NCBI GenBank assembly: GCA_023422565.1
Contig: JAFAGR010000097.1
Location: 62,001 to 126,000, forward strand
Direction: 5' to 3'
Source of the DNA: Bacteroidota bacterium
GTDB lineage: Bacteria > Bacteroidota > Bacteroidia > Chitinophagales > Chitinophagaceae
DNA: 64,000 nucleotides
Numbering within the stretch: position 1 is the stretch's first letter; every line of letters starts with the position of its first letter. Under the pieces are notes generated by a model. It worked only from the letters and a program-made list of their open reading frames with translations. It ran no database searches and was not told where the DNA came from. The position numbers were made by a program, and so were the translations under genes. Positions 34,808-43,686 of this stretch are shown in pieces.

Positions 34808-34989
34808 TGGATAGTGGATAGTTGATAGTTGGTAGTCATTAGTAGTTTTTTCATTTCCAAGAATAAGTGACTCTCAGGACTTTATTGACATCAATATAAT
34901 TTTTACAACCTGCAGTTCGATCCAAAAATCCAACCCGCCACAGGCGGGCAAGCTATTCACAATTCAACATTCAACATCCACCACCATCC
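34805..34989. repeat. paired heptamer arrays around a GC palindrome (locus 2)
   Basis: Left array 34805-34845: TAGTGGA, TAGTGGA, TAGTTGA, TAGTTGG, TAGTCAT and a partial unit, in strict 7-nt register. Right array 34955-34989: ATTCACA, ATTCAAC, ATTCAAC, ATCCACC, ACCATCC. GTTGATAGTTGG on the left is similar to the reverse complement of the right array. The palindrome CCCGCC-aca-GGCGGG plus CAAGCTAT (34934-34956) directly precedes the right array. Confidence 0.75.
34934..34948. repeat. GC palindrome CCCGCC-aca-GGCGGG
   Basis: Perfect 6-bp arms with a 3-nt loop, followed by CAAGCTAT. The same palindrome occurs at 11205-11219 and the same tail at 11331-11338. Confidence 0.75.
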
Positions 34990-35045
34990 TTTATTTTCTC
35001 AGATCACTCATAACATAACTCAATTCCCTTCAGTACTTTTATCCG

Positions 35046-37862
35046 ATGCAAAAGAAATTGTTTTTACTGGATGCGATGGCTTTGATCTTTCGCGCTTACT
35101 ACGCATTGTTGAGGAACCCGAGGCTGACACGGAGCGGCCGCAATACTAATGCGCAGTTCGGATTCACCAATACGCTGCTCGATCTTTTAAATAATCAACA
35201 ACCTACTCACATAGCTGTGTGTTTCGATGCGGAAGGCCCAACGGAACGCCATACAGACTTTGCAGATTACAAAGCCAACCGGCAGGAAGCGCCCGAAGAT
35301 CTGGTTTCAGCCATTCCGGATATAAAGGCGATCATTAAAGCTTTTAATATTCCTGTGATCGAAATGCCTGGTTTCGAAGCGGATGACATCATAGGCGCCC
35401 TCGCGAAAAAAGCCGAGAAGGAAGGTTATGACGTTTTTATGGTAACGCCGGATAAAGATTATGGACAACTTGTTTCAGATAAAATAAAAATTTATAAACC
35501 GGGTTACCAGGGCGGGGCGGTAGAAATATTGGGGCCAAAAGAAGTATGCGCCAAATGGGATATCAGCGATGTAAACCAGGTGATAGACATCCTTGGCCTG
35601 ATGGGCGATGCAGTAGATAATATTCCCGGCATTCCGGGAATTGGTGAGAAGACTGCTGCAAAACTGATCAAGGAATATAACAGCGTTGAAAATATTCTTG
35701 CGAACGCGGATAATATAAAAGGTGCGGTGGGAGAAAAAGTGCGCAAAGGGAAGGACCTCGCCATAATGAGCAAGAAACTCGCGACAATAATTGTTGATAT
35801 TCCAGTTGAATTTCATGAAGGTGATTTTGAGAAAAAGGAAATGAACCGGGATGCCATCATCGACATTTTCACACAACTGGAATTTAAGACGATGGCTAAA
35901 AGAATTTTAGGCGAAGAGTTGCAAATCCCCACCGTGGCGAAGCCCGCACAAATGGACCTTTTCGGAAATGAAGTGAAATCGGAAGCCGCCAGGGAGACAA
36001 CGGATGAAAATCTAACCATACCCGCGCCGGTTCTCCAGGCCGACAAACATATTGGCAATACTGATCACGATTATATTCTCGCAGATAATGAGGAAGCGGT
36101 TGGCAAAATGGTGGGCGAACTTATGCGGCATAACGAGATCAGTTTTGATACAGAAACAACCGGACTTGATGCTAACCAGGCATCGCTTGTAGGCATGAGC
36201 TTTTGCGTTGAAAAAGGTAAGGGCTATTACATTCCCTGCCCCGCCGATCCGGAAGTTACGAAGCGTTATATATCGCTCGTGCAGCCCCTGTTCGACCGTG
36301 AAGATGTTACGTGGGTTGGCCATAACCTGAAATACGACCTGCTCATTATGAAAAGACATGGTGCAATTTTTAAAGGCGAATTGTTTGATACCATGCTCGC
36401 GCATTATGTGATTGAACCGGATGGCAAAAGGAATATGGACCTGCTGAGTGAAATGTTTCTCGGCTATACGCCAATTTCCATTGAAGAACTGATCGGAAAA
36501 AAAGGCAAGGGCCAGGGCAATATGCGTGATGTGGAAATAGAAAGAGCAAAAGAGTATGCGGTTGAAGATGCGGATATCACATTGCAATTAAAAGAGGCCT
36601 TCATGCCGCACCTGCGATTGAAAGGCGTTGAAAAAGTTTTTCATGAAGTGGAGAACCCATTGGTGAAAGTGCTTACCGATATGGAGTTTGAAGGGATCAG
36701 GATCGATGTACCCTTTCTTCTGAATTACAGCCGGGAACTTTCCGAACAGGCTAAGGTTGCTGAAGAAAGCGTGTACGCGCAGGCGGGAGTACGGTTTAAT
36801 CTCGCATCACCCAAGCAACTGGGTGAGGTGCTGTTTGAGAAACTTGGCCTGGATGACAAAGCAAAAAAAACGAAAACGGGACAATACGCAACCGGTGAGG
36901 ACGTTTTGCTGAAGCTTGCATGCGATCATAAGATCTGTGAAGACATTCTCACATACCGCGAACTCACAAAACTCAACTCTACCTATGTGGAAGCCTTGCC
37001 CCTTCTTATTAATCCTAACACGGGGAGGGTACACACAAGCTATGCGCAGGCCGTTGCCGTTACGGGAAGATTGAGCAGCAACAATCCGAATCTTCAAAAC
37101 ATACCGATCCGCACAGACCGTGGAAGGGAAATACGAAAAGCATTTATAGCACGCGATGAAGACCATCTGCTCGTTTCAGCCGATTATTCCCAGATCGAAC
37201 TACGTATAGTTGCGGCGATCAGCGGTGATGAGGCCCTGGCCCGGGCCTTCCGTGAAGGCAAGGACATTCATACGGCAACTGCCGCTAAGATATTTAACGT
37301 GGATGAAGCGGATGTAACCAAGGAAATGCGCTATAAGGCAAAGAGCGTGAATTTCGGCATCATTTACGGGCAAAGCGCATTCGGACTATCCGAAAACCTT
37401 AAAATATCCAGAACAGAAGCGAAGGATATCATCGACAATTATAAAAAACAATTCCCCGGCATACAAGCTTACATGGATTCAACCATTGCATTTTGCAAGA
37501 CTAACGGTTACGTGGAAACGCTGATGGGAAGAAAGCGCTGGCTTCGGGACATAAACAGCGCAAATTTTACCGTTCGTGGTTTTGCCGAAAGAAACGCCAT
37601 CAATTCGCCGATACAGGGTACGGCCGCAGATATGATAAAGCTGGCCATGATCCGGATCCACAAAGAATTCAAGGAGAGGAATTTTCGCTCCCGCATGTTG
37701 TTACAGGTTCATGATGAATTGGTTTTTGATGTGCCTGCTGATGAGTTCAATGCCATCAAGCCCGTAGTACAGCAGTGTATGCAGGAAGCGCTTGTGCTCC
37801 CGCATGAGGTACCGGTTCTGACAGAGATCGGTTCAGGTAAAAACTGGCTGGAGGCCCATTGA
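35046..37862 (+). CDS. polA: DNA polymerase I
   Basis: A 938-residue repair and Okazaki-fragment-processing polymerase. The 5' nuclease domain covers about residues 1-290 (LFLLDAMALIFRAYYAL, VTPDKDYGQLVSD, GIPGIGEKTAAKL). The 3'-5' exonuclease keeps its metal ligands (D368 and E370 in FDTETTGLD, later YAVEDADIT), so proofreading is probably active. The polymerase domain has motif A DYSQIELR near residue 713, motif B RYKAKSVNFGIIYG and motif C VHDELVFD. The ATG is preceded by a near-match -7 element (TACTTTTA) ending 4 nt upstream. Confidence 0.97.
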   Translation: MQKKLFLLDAMALIFRAYYALLRNPRLTRSGRNTNAQFGFTNTLLDLLNNQQPTHIAVCFDAEGPTERHTDFADYKANRQEAPEDLVSAIPDIKAIIKAFNIPVIEMPGFEADDIIGALAKKAEKEGYDVFMVTPDKDYGQLVSDKIKIYKPGYQGGAVEILGPKEVCAKWDISDVNQVIDILGLMGDAVDNIPGIPGIGEKTAAKLIKEYNSVENILANADNIKGAVGEKVRKGKDLAIMSKKLATIIVDIPVEFHEGDFEKKEMNRDAIIDIFTQLEFKTMAKRILGEELQIPTVAKPAQMDLFGNEVKSEAARETTDENLTIPAPVLQADKHIGNTDHDYILADNEEAVGKMVGELMRHNEISFDTETTGLDANQASLVGMSFCVEKGKGYYIPCPADPEVTKRYISLVQPLFDREDVTWVGHNLKYDLLIMKRHGAIFKGELFDTMLAHYVIEPDGKRNMDLLSEMFLGYTPISIEELIGKKGKGQGNMRDVEIERAKEYAVEDADITLQLKEAFMPHLRLKGVEKVFHEVENPLVKVLTDMEFEGIRIDVPFLLNYSRELSEQAKVAEESVYAQAGVRFNLASPKQLGEVLFEKLGLDDKAKKTKTGQYATGEDVLLKLACDHKICEDILTYRELTKLNSTYVEALPLLINPNTGRVHTSYAQAVAVTGRLSSNNPNLQNIPIRTDRGREIRKAFIARDEDHLLVSADYSQIELRIVAAISGDEALARAFREGKDIHTATAAKIFNVDEADVTKEMRYKAKSVNFGIIYGQSAFGLSENLKISRTEAKDIIDNYKKQFPGIQAYMDSTIAFCKTNGYVETLMGRKRWLRDINSANFTVRGFAERNAINSPIQGTAADMIKLAMIRIHKEFKERNFRSRMLLQVHDELVFDVPADEFNAIKPVVQQCMQEALVLPHEVPVLTEIGSGKNWLEAH

Positions 37863-37921
37863 TCATTATTTTTTTTTCTTCATTTGTTGAAAGTGTTACA
37901 TTTAAGAAAAAAATCATTTGT

Positions 37922-38599
37922 ATGAAACTGATCGTTCTTTCCGGCCTCGTAGCCGCACTGGCTTTTACAAGTTGTGCAGACAATTCAAACAAGGATGCCA
38001 CCACCGAAACCACAACCGCTTCCAATATGGACACTTCGGCGGCAATGGAACCTGCAGTGGTTGAAACACCTTCCGCACCTGCACCGGATTCGGCAACCAT
38101 GATGAAGAACTGGCAGGCCTATATGGCGCCGGGTGAAATGCATAAAATGATGGAATCATGGAGTGGAAAATGGAGCGGTGATGTGATCATGTGGCATGCT
38201 CCGGGCGCTCCGGCAGACACTATGAAAGGAACTGCGGTAAACAAAATGTCTCTCGGCGGCCGCTACATGGTTAGCACGCACACGGGCACCATGATGGGAA
38301 TGCCTTTTGAAGGACACAGCACCCTGGGCTACGACAATGCCAAAAGAACGTTTGTAAATACATGGATCGATAATGCGGGAACAGGAATTATGTATCTCGA
38401 AGGGCCTTACGATGCCGCTACTAAAACCATTACCCTAACCGGAAAATGTGTAGACCCGGCAGCAGGTACCGGTAAAGAGATGAACGTGAGGCAAGTGATC
38501 AAAGAAATAGATCCTAAACATCATGTGATGGAAATGTACGGACCCGGCCCGGATGGCAAGGAATTTAAAATGATGGAAGTTCATTCACACAGATCATAA
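37922..38599 (+). CDS. DUF1579 family lipoprotein
   Basis: A 225-residue protein with a lipoprotein signal (AALAFTSC, Cys at residue 18), a Thr/Ala/Pro-rich linker to about residue 60, and a DUF1579 domain: MMESWSGKWSGDVIMWHAPG, GGRYMVSTHTGTMMGMPFEGHSTLGYDNAKRTF-like segments and a C-terminal KEFKMMEVHSHR. The domain is a lipocalin-like barrel of unknown ligand, more often seen without a lipid anchor. The ATG at 37922 is preferred to an upstream in-frame ATG at 37859, which lies in the polA stop region and would add an unlikely N-terminus. A strong terminator follows. Confidence 0.82.
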   Translation: MKLIVLSGLVAALAFTSCADNSNKDATTETTTASNMDTSAAMEPAVVETPSAPAPDSATMMKNWQAYMAPGEMHKMMESWSGKWSGDVIMWHAPGAPADTMKGTAVNKMSLGGRYMVSTHTGTMMGMPFEGHSTLGYDNAKRTFVNTWIDNAGTGIMYLEGPYDAATKTITLTGKCVDPAAGTGKEMNVRQVIKEIDPKHHVMEMYGPGPDGKEFKMMEVHSHRS

Positions 38600-38621
38600 A
38601 CCCTCATTTAACAATTATGGA

Positions 38622-38653
38622 AAGCGTTGCCTGAAAATGGCAGCGCTTTTTTG
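38622..38653 (+). terminator. rho-independent terminator after the DUF1579 gene
   Basis: An 11-bp stem (AAAGCGTTGCC / GGCAGCGCTTT, one G-T wobble) with a 7-nt loop, followed by TTT to give a six-T run. Confidence 0.85.
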
Positions 38654-38667
38654 TTGACCTTTGCCGG

Positions 38668-39321
38668 ATGAATTTTCCTAAACTTGTATATTGCTATGAT
38701 GCATATTGCGGCTGGTGCTATGGCTTCAGCGCGGTGATGAAGTACATTGCGGAGGAGTATCGCAATAAAATGCAAACCGAAGTTTTAAGCGGCGGAATGA
38801 TACTTCCTGCAAAGCCTGCGCACATAAGTGTTTCAGCAAACTACATCAGTAAAGCATATACGCAGGTTGAAGAAACAACGGGCGTAAAGTTCGGGCAGGA
38901 TTATTTGTGGCACATCTTTAATCCCGATGACAGCGACTGGTTTCCTAATTCGGAAAAGCCCGCCATCGCCCTTTGCATTTTTAAAGAATATTTTCCGGAC
39001 AAAGCCGTTGACATTGCATCCGACCTCCAGTATGCACTGCATTATGAAGGCCGGGACCTTACAGACGACGAAGCCTACCGGCATCTTCTTGAAAAATACG
39101 ATATACAACCCGAAGCCTTTTATCAAAAGCTGTCAAGCGATGAATACAAACAGGTGGCTTATGAGGAATTTGATTTTGTGAAACAGTTACAGGTGAATGG
39201 TTACCCGACAGTGTTTGTACAAACCGGGGAATTGAAATATCACATGGTGGCAAGGGGGTTTACCCCGCGGGATGTATTAATTGAAAGGATCAATTCCGTA
39301 CTTGCAGAAATAAACAGCTGA
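38668..39321 (+). CDS. DsbA family (FrnE-like) thioredoxin-fold protein
   Basis: A 217-residue protein with the active-site motif CGWC at residues 14-17 (YDAYCGWCYGF), a helical insertion and the cis-proline region GYPTVFVQ near residue 178. There is no signal peptide, so it is cytoplasmic, like FrnE-type or 2-hydroxychromene isomerase-related DsbA proteins. A disulfide oxidoreductase or polyketide/stress-related role is possible; the substrate is unknown. A GACCTTTG element (one mismatch to TAnnTTTG) ends 4 nt before the ATG. Confidence 0.88.
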   Translation: MNFPKLVYCYDAYCGWCYGFSAVMKYIAEEYRNKMQTEVLSGGMILPAKPAHISVSANYISKAYTQVEETTGVKFGQDYLWHIFNPDDSDWFPNSEKPAIALCIFKEYFPDKAVDIASDLQYALHYEGRDLTDDEAYRHLLEKYDIQPEAFYQKLSSDEYKQVAYEEFDFVKQLQVNGYPTVFVQTGELKYHMVARGFTPRDVLIERINSVLAEINS

Positions 39322-39774
39322 TCATTTCTTTTTCGAAGGGCTCCGTTTCCTGTACATTTTCATCCAGCCCTCATCAAATCTAGGCAACTGTTCCGGCGTG
39401 CAAATTGCACGTATACCTGCAGCCTGTTCAAGCATCAAATAGTCCAGGTGCTGCCCGGCTTCAGCGATATCTTTTGAACCCTTTGCAATTGCATTATCCG
39501 AAAAATTATCTGCAGCTACAGCCTTCATAATTGCTGCCTTTTTTTTTCTCACGTTTGTCATTTCCGCACGAGCCTTCTCCCTGAAAGATTCCACGATAGA
39601 GTCAAATGATTTAAGCTGGGCATCTGTGAAACCTACATCCTTTTTTAGAAATTCACGGGCCTGCGCTTTCCTTTCAGGTTTTGCCTGCTTTTTATTGAAC
39701 AACATGAACCAGGCAACGAGGTTTGACACCAACAATAGGATAATGATCAGAGATAATCCTTTGGTCTTCGTCAT
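39322..39774 (-). CDS. Spy/CpxP-like periplasmic sensor protein, membrane-anchored
   Basis: A 150-residue protein with one N-terminal transmembrane helix (LSLIIILLLVSNLVAWFML) and a highly charged helical domain: KKDVGFTDAQLKSFDSIVESF and a C-terminal LEQAAGIRAICTPEQLPRFDE. The LTPEQ-like CTPEQLPRFDE segment is typical of heavy-metal-sensor/Spy-like (LTXXQ) proteins. It is the third gene of the ECF-sigma operon, overlapping the anti-sigma gene by 4 nt, and may report envelope or metal stress to the anti-sigma factor (inference). Confidence 0.75.
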   Translation of the reverse strand: MTKTKGLSLIIILLLVSNLVAWFMLFNKKQAKPERKAQAREFLKKDVGFTDAQLKSFDSIVESFREKARAEMTNVRKKKAAIMKAVAADNFSDNAIAKGSKDIAEAGQHLDYLMLEQAAGIRAICTPEQLPRFDEGWMKMYRKRSPSKKK

Positions 39775-40094
39775 GGCAAAATGTTTTCGATTTCCTCTAC
39801 GGAAAAATCTGTTACGGTATAATCATATCCCGGTGCCGAAAATGAGCTTTCACTTTTTGCGCCGTCCGAAAACGAAACAAAATATACGTTGACTGCCAGT
39901 AAAAGGATGAACAGTGCGAAAGCCATTGAAGGCCGCGCAACCATTTCCGCAATCTTCTCCCAAAGGCCGGGGTACTTTCTACCATCGCGCAAACTATCCA
40001 ACACACGACCGGGAATGAAGGGAGGAGCCTCTGCGCGGGCGATCCCATGAAGGCTTTGCATCACTTCTTCCACTTTCCTGTTAGTATTCATCAT
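39771..40094 (-). CDS. putative anti-sigma factor (single-pass membrane protein)
   Basis: A 107-residue protein with a cytoplasmic N-terminus (about 50 residues), one transmembrane helix (SMAFALFILLLAVNVYFVSF, about residues 56-75) and a short periplasmic tail. It overlaps the sigma gene upstream (ATGA) and the Spy-like gene downstream by 4 nt. It lacks the His/Cys zinc-binding ZAS motif, so the anti-sigma assignment rests on position, size and topology. Confidence 0.65.
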   Translation of the reverse strand: MMNTNRKVEEVMQSLHGIARAEAPPFIPGRVLDSLRDGRKYPGLWEKIAEMVARPSMAFALFILLLAVNVYFVSFSDGAKSESSFSAPGYDYTVTDFSVEEIENILP

Positions 40095-40663
40095 GGTGTA
40101 ATATGTTTTTCAAAATATTTTTTAAGCCCTTTCTGCAGATTGCCCTTTGCTCTTGCCATGAGCGACTCTACAGCAGTTACCGACCTCCCTGTTATTTCCG
40201 ATATCTCGTTATACGATCTGCCTTCAAGGTGATATAAGACAAATACAACTTGCTGGTTTTCCGGCAGCTTATCAACAGCCCTGAACAACACTCGTGCATT
40301 CTCCTTGTTTTCAAGCCTAACGCCGGGGTGATCAAAAGATACTTCAGGCTGCACCCTGCCTGCGATCAATTCGTTTAAAAAACCCAACCGCTTCTTTCCT
40401 TTCTTCTTCCGGTAATGATCAAGCGAAGTGTTTACCGCTACACGATACAACCATGTGGTAAGCCTTGCATCTCCCCTGAACCGATCCGCATTTTCATAGA
40501 GCTTAATAAATACTTCCTGAACTATGTCTTCCGCATCTGAACTATCTTTCACAATACCTAAAGCCGTGTTGAATACAAGGTCCTGCGTAGCTTCCATGAT
40601 CTCACGGAACACCCCGAGGTCTCCCCGCGAAAAAGCTTCCAGCTTATTTAGATCCCATTCCAA
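40091..40663 (-). CDS. ECF-type RNA polymerase sigma factor
   Basis: A 190-residue sigma-70 family factor. Region 2 (FREIMEATQDLVFNTALGIV, DAEDIVQEVFIKLYENADRFRG, LTTWLYRVAVNTSLDHYRKKK) recognises the -10/-7 element; region 4 (LPENQQVVFVLYHLEGRSYNEISEITGRSV) has the helix-turn-helix. There are no extra domains. The stop overlaps the anti-sigma start by 4 nt. It lies 33 nt downstream of the large outer-membrane receptor gene on the same strand, so receptor and regulator may be co-expressed. Confidence 0.93.
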   Translation of the reverse strand: MEWDLNKLEAFSRGDLGVFREIMEATQDLVFNTALGIVKDSSDAEDIVQEVFIKLYENADRFRGDARLTTWLYRVAVNTSLDHYRKKKGKKRLGFLNELIAGRVQPEVSFDHPGVRLENKENARVLFRAVDKLPENQQVVFVLYHLEGRSYNEISEITGRSVTAVESLMARAKGNLQKGLKKYFEKHITP

Positions 40664-40696
40664 GCAGGCAAAAAGATTTGTACATTTTAAATATAC

Positions 40697-43534
40697 TTAA
40701 AACGTACGGAAGCCCCTTCCCTGTGCCGGCATGTTAGGCCTCTCATTTTGCTTCGGTGTTCCAAAATTTCTCAGGCGATAAGAAAACGTGAGCATGAAAT
40801 ACTGAGTCAATACTTCATTCTGCACATCCTCCACATAGCTGTCTGTTACATTCCTTGTGATACTTCTATTTTGCTTCAGCAGATCAAATACAGATAACTT
40901 CAATTCTCCCGCCTGGTTCTTAAGAAACTTTTTACCGATCGCGGCATTCCACAACCAGTAATTTTGATTGAAGCCTTCGCTCAATCCTGAAAAGCTGGTG
41001 TTGATCACATCGTTCTGCACAAACCATCCTTTCTTACTTAACAAGTTCAACTGCGCACCCACATTTTGGTTCAGGTAATTATTATCTAACTGCGGCTGTA
41101 TAGAGTTATCGATCTTGTTGTAAGAAGCATTGTAGGATACGTTGAAATCAATGTACTCGCTAATGTTGCTGGAAACCACAATCCCGCCCGAGTACGCATA
41201 GTTGTCAGTAACACTTTCCACCTTATTTACAAGGCCGGGAGTTTTCACCCATGTAAAACCTCCATTCAAATTCAAGTTGCTCTTCATGAATTTCAGCGGC
41301 ATTCCCCAGGTAAGAAAAGTTCTTAAACTATTGTATCCGTCCAGGTTCACGGGTTTCGAAATTTGCGCGCCACGCGGAAGTATAAGATCACTTCCGATAG
41401 CTGAATCGCTCGCAGCAATGTAGGTGGCATTCCCTAAATAATCGTCTGCTTGCTGGTAATACACATTTGCAAAAAAGCTCTGGCCTTTTGCTGTATTTGT
41501 ATAAGTATATCGGGCGCTGAGTGTATGGCTTAGCTGTTGAACGAGGTCAGGGTTACCAGTGGTGAAGAAAAGAGGGTTGTTGTTATTCACCACATCCTGA
41601 AGCTGCGTTACCGAAGGTGTATTTGCCGATGTGCGATAAAATAACCTGATGCTTTCTTTCGCATTAAATTTCTTACGCCACCACAAGCTCGGTAAAATGT
41701 TGTTGAAAGATTTATCAACAGTAGCAGGGCGGGGGAATTCGCGATCACTGTCTAATTGCGTATTACGATAGCTCAGGCCCGCAGAGAACATATTATCCCG
41801 GTCCCCGATTCTATAAGTGATCCCGGCGTTCTGAGTGGTCACCCGATTGTCGAACCGGTTTGAAAGGCTCGTATCAAAGCGAGAGTATTTATCCGCTATG
41901 TTATCATATTGATATACTTCCTGGTCGGAAGAATTAATGTTCCATGAAGGCGAATAATTGAATTGCAACTGGCCCTTCTTTCCTAACGGTTCCGTATATA
42001 CGATATTGGTCGAATAACTTCTGCCCTTTACCACCTGATCAGTAAATTGTTGAGTAGTGTCATTTACATTTCCCGAATCGAAATATTCGTTCACAGACTC
42101 CAGGATGACCTCGCTTTTACGATCGTTGAAGCCTGCAGAAAGATTTACCGAAAGCGTTCTGCCCTTCTTCGGGAATGAATGGCGATATAATAAATTGTTA
42201 TTGGAATTAAACCCGGATGATAAAGATTGGGAACGATAAGTAGTACGACTGATCAGATCGTTCAGTGTGTAATATCTAACGCCGTTTACCGCAGACGAGC
42301 GGTCATTGTCCTGGAAACTTAATGAAGGTGAAAAGATGAATGAATTACTTGAATCAAGTTTGTATTCGAATCGCATATTCACCCGGTTATTATAATTATC
42401 TGTTCCGGAAAAGTTTGTTTCATCATAAAGTTGTGTGGATGAATCTTTGATGAAATATTGCGCGTTGGAGACCTGGTCGTTATTGGTATTTGAATTGTTG
42501 AAAAAATAACTGCCCGTCACTTCAAGCTTCTTGCCCCACATATCGCCGTAGTTTATTCCGAATGCATTTGTTCTGCTGATGCCGCTCTGCTGGCCTACGA
42601 GAAAATTTCCGCCACCGAAATTTCCGCGACCCCGGCCGCCGCGACCACCGCCGCTTCCTGAACCCCCGGTAACCCCGAGAAGGTCTTCTGATGAAAAGTT
42701 TTGCTGGTTCACGTTATTGAACAATCCCACTAAAGAAATTCTGCGGTCGCCTTTAAAGAAACTAACGTTTCCGCCGGCAGAATACCTTTCATTGGTACCA
42801 ATACCTGCATACACGCGCCCGAACTGCCCGTTCTTAGTTCCTGTCTTTGTTACAATGTTGATTGCTTTAGTGCCGCTCCCGTCATCAAAGCCGGTGAATT
42901 GCGCCTGGTCGCTTAGCTTGTCGAACACCTGGATCTTATCAATTATTTCCGCGGGAAGGTTTTTCAGCGCGGCCGTGGCATCATCGCCAAAAAATTTCTT
43001 CCCGTCCACAGTTACATTTCTTACCTGCTCACCCTGCGCAGTTACTGTACCGGAGCGGTCAACCGTGATTCCCGGCATTTTCTTTATCAAGTCTTCAGCA
43101 TTCGCGTCGGGGTTCACTTTAAATTGGCTTGCATTATACTGGGCCGTATCTCCTTTTTGGGTGACCGGAGGTATTTTTGCCACAATTGTCACCCCTGTAA
43201 GATCAGTTCCCTGCTTGAACATTCGCATTTCGCCAAGATCCCTCTCATTTTCGCTTAACGTGATGAAGGAGATATATTGTTGATAACCAACAAATGAAAG
43301 CGTTACAATAAAACTGTCTGCAGGAAGCGATTCAAAACTGAAGAAGCCGGCACTATCCGTTACAGTTGTGCGAAAAAGTGAACTGTCTGCCTGAAGCAGA
43401 AGGGAGGCCGTGCTTCCCCCAAGCGGATCTCCTGAAGATTCGTCAACCGCTGTACCGGTAATTCTCCCGTTCTGGGCAATTGTATTCAAACTTAAAAGCA
43501 TTAACACCATCAAGCCTTTGATTCCTTTTTTCAT
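40697..43534 (-). CDS. outer-membrane receptor-like barrel with carboxypeptidase-regulatory domain
   Basis: A 945-residue outer-membrane protein. A signal peptide (LMVLMLLSLNTIAQ) is followed by a CarboxypepD_reg-like beta-sandwich (RITGTAVDESSGDPLGG), a TonB-plug-like region (DLIKKMPGITVDRSGTV, VRNVTVDGKKFFGDDA, LPAEIIDKIQVFDKLSDQAQF) and a long OMP_b-brl_3 barrel ending in FMLTFSYRLRNFG. Residues around 290-312 are an unusual Gly/Arg/Ser-rich stretch predicted to lie in a loop. No SusD partner is adjacent, so it is not a classical SusC; the substrate is unknown. The ECF sigma operon directly follows. Confidence 0.88.
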   Translation of the reverse strand: MKKGIKGLMVLMLLSLNTIAQNGRITGTAVDESSGDPLGGSTASLLLQADSSLFRTTVTDSAGFFSFESLPADSFIVTLSFVGYQQYISFITLSENERDLGEMRMFKQGTDLTGVTIVAKIPPVTQKGDTAQYNASQFKVNPDANAEDLIKKMPGITVDRSGTVTAQGEQVRNVTVDGKKFFGDDATAALKNLPAEIIDKIQVFDKLSDQAQFTGFDDGSGTKAINIVTKTGTKNGQFGRVYAGIGTNERYSAGGNVSFFKGDRRISLVGLFNNVNQQNFSSEDLLGVTGGSGSGGGRGGRGRGNFGGGNFLVGQQSGISRTNAFGINYGDMWGKKLEVTGSYFFNNSNTNNDQVSNAQYFIKDSSTQLYDETNFSGTDNYNNRVNMRFEYKLDSSNSFIFSPSLSFQDNDRSSAVNGVRYYTLNDLISRTTYRSQSLSSGFNSNNNLLYRHSFPKKGRTLSVNLSAGFNDRKSEVILESVNEYFDSGNVNDTTQQFTDQVVKGRSYSTNIVYTEPLGKKGQLQFNYSPSWNINSSDQEVYQYDNIADKYSRFDTSLSNRFDNRVTTQNAGITYRIGDRDNMFSAGLSYRNTQLDSDREFPRPATVDKSFNNILPSLWWRKKFNAKESIRLFYRTSANTPSVTQLQDVVNNNNPLFFTTGNPDLVQQLSHTLSARYTYTNTAKGQSFFANVYYQQADDYLGNATYIAASDSAIGSDLILPRGAQISKPVNLDGYNSLRTFLTWGMPLKFMKSNLNLNGGFTWVKTPGLVNKVESVTDNYAYSGGIVVSSNISEYIDFNVSYNASYNKIDNSIQPQLDNNYLNQNVGAQLNLLSKKGWFVQNDVINTSFSGLSEGFNQNYWLWNAAIGKKFLKNQAGELKLSVFDLLKQNRSITRNVTDSYVEDVQNEVLTQYFMLTFSYRLRNFGTPKQNERPNMPAQGRGFRTF

Positions 43535-43686
43535 TCAATTGATTTTTAAACAGTAACCTTGAGACGCATTTGAGTTAAAAAACCGTCGCCAAAAAAATAT
43601 CTTTCGTTTTTTTTAACAAAAACCCGGCCCTGAACTATTCCCCATTTCCTGTTATCTTGCACAATTAAAACGGTTAAGAATTTAAT

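Noticed and set aside
36012..36587. Open reading frame of 191 codons on the minus strand inside polA
   Set aside because: Antisense to conserved exonuclease motifs of PolA and of low-complexity composition; a shadow of the real gene.
42579..43283. Pro/Arg-rich 234-codon frame opposite the first receptor
   Set aside because: It is the complement of the Gly/Arg/Ser-rich stretch and plug region of the receptor; composition alone explains it.
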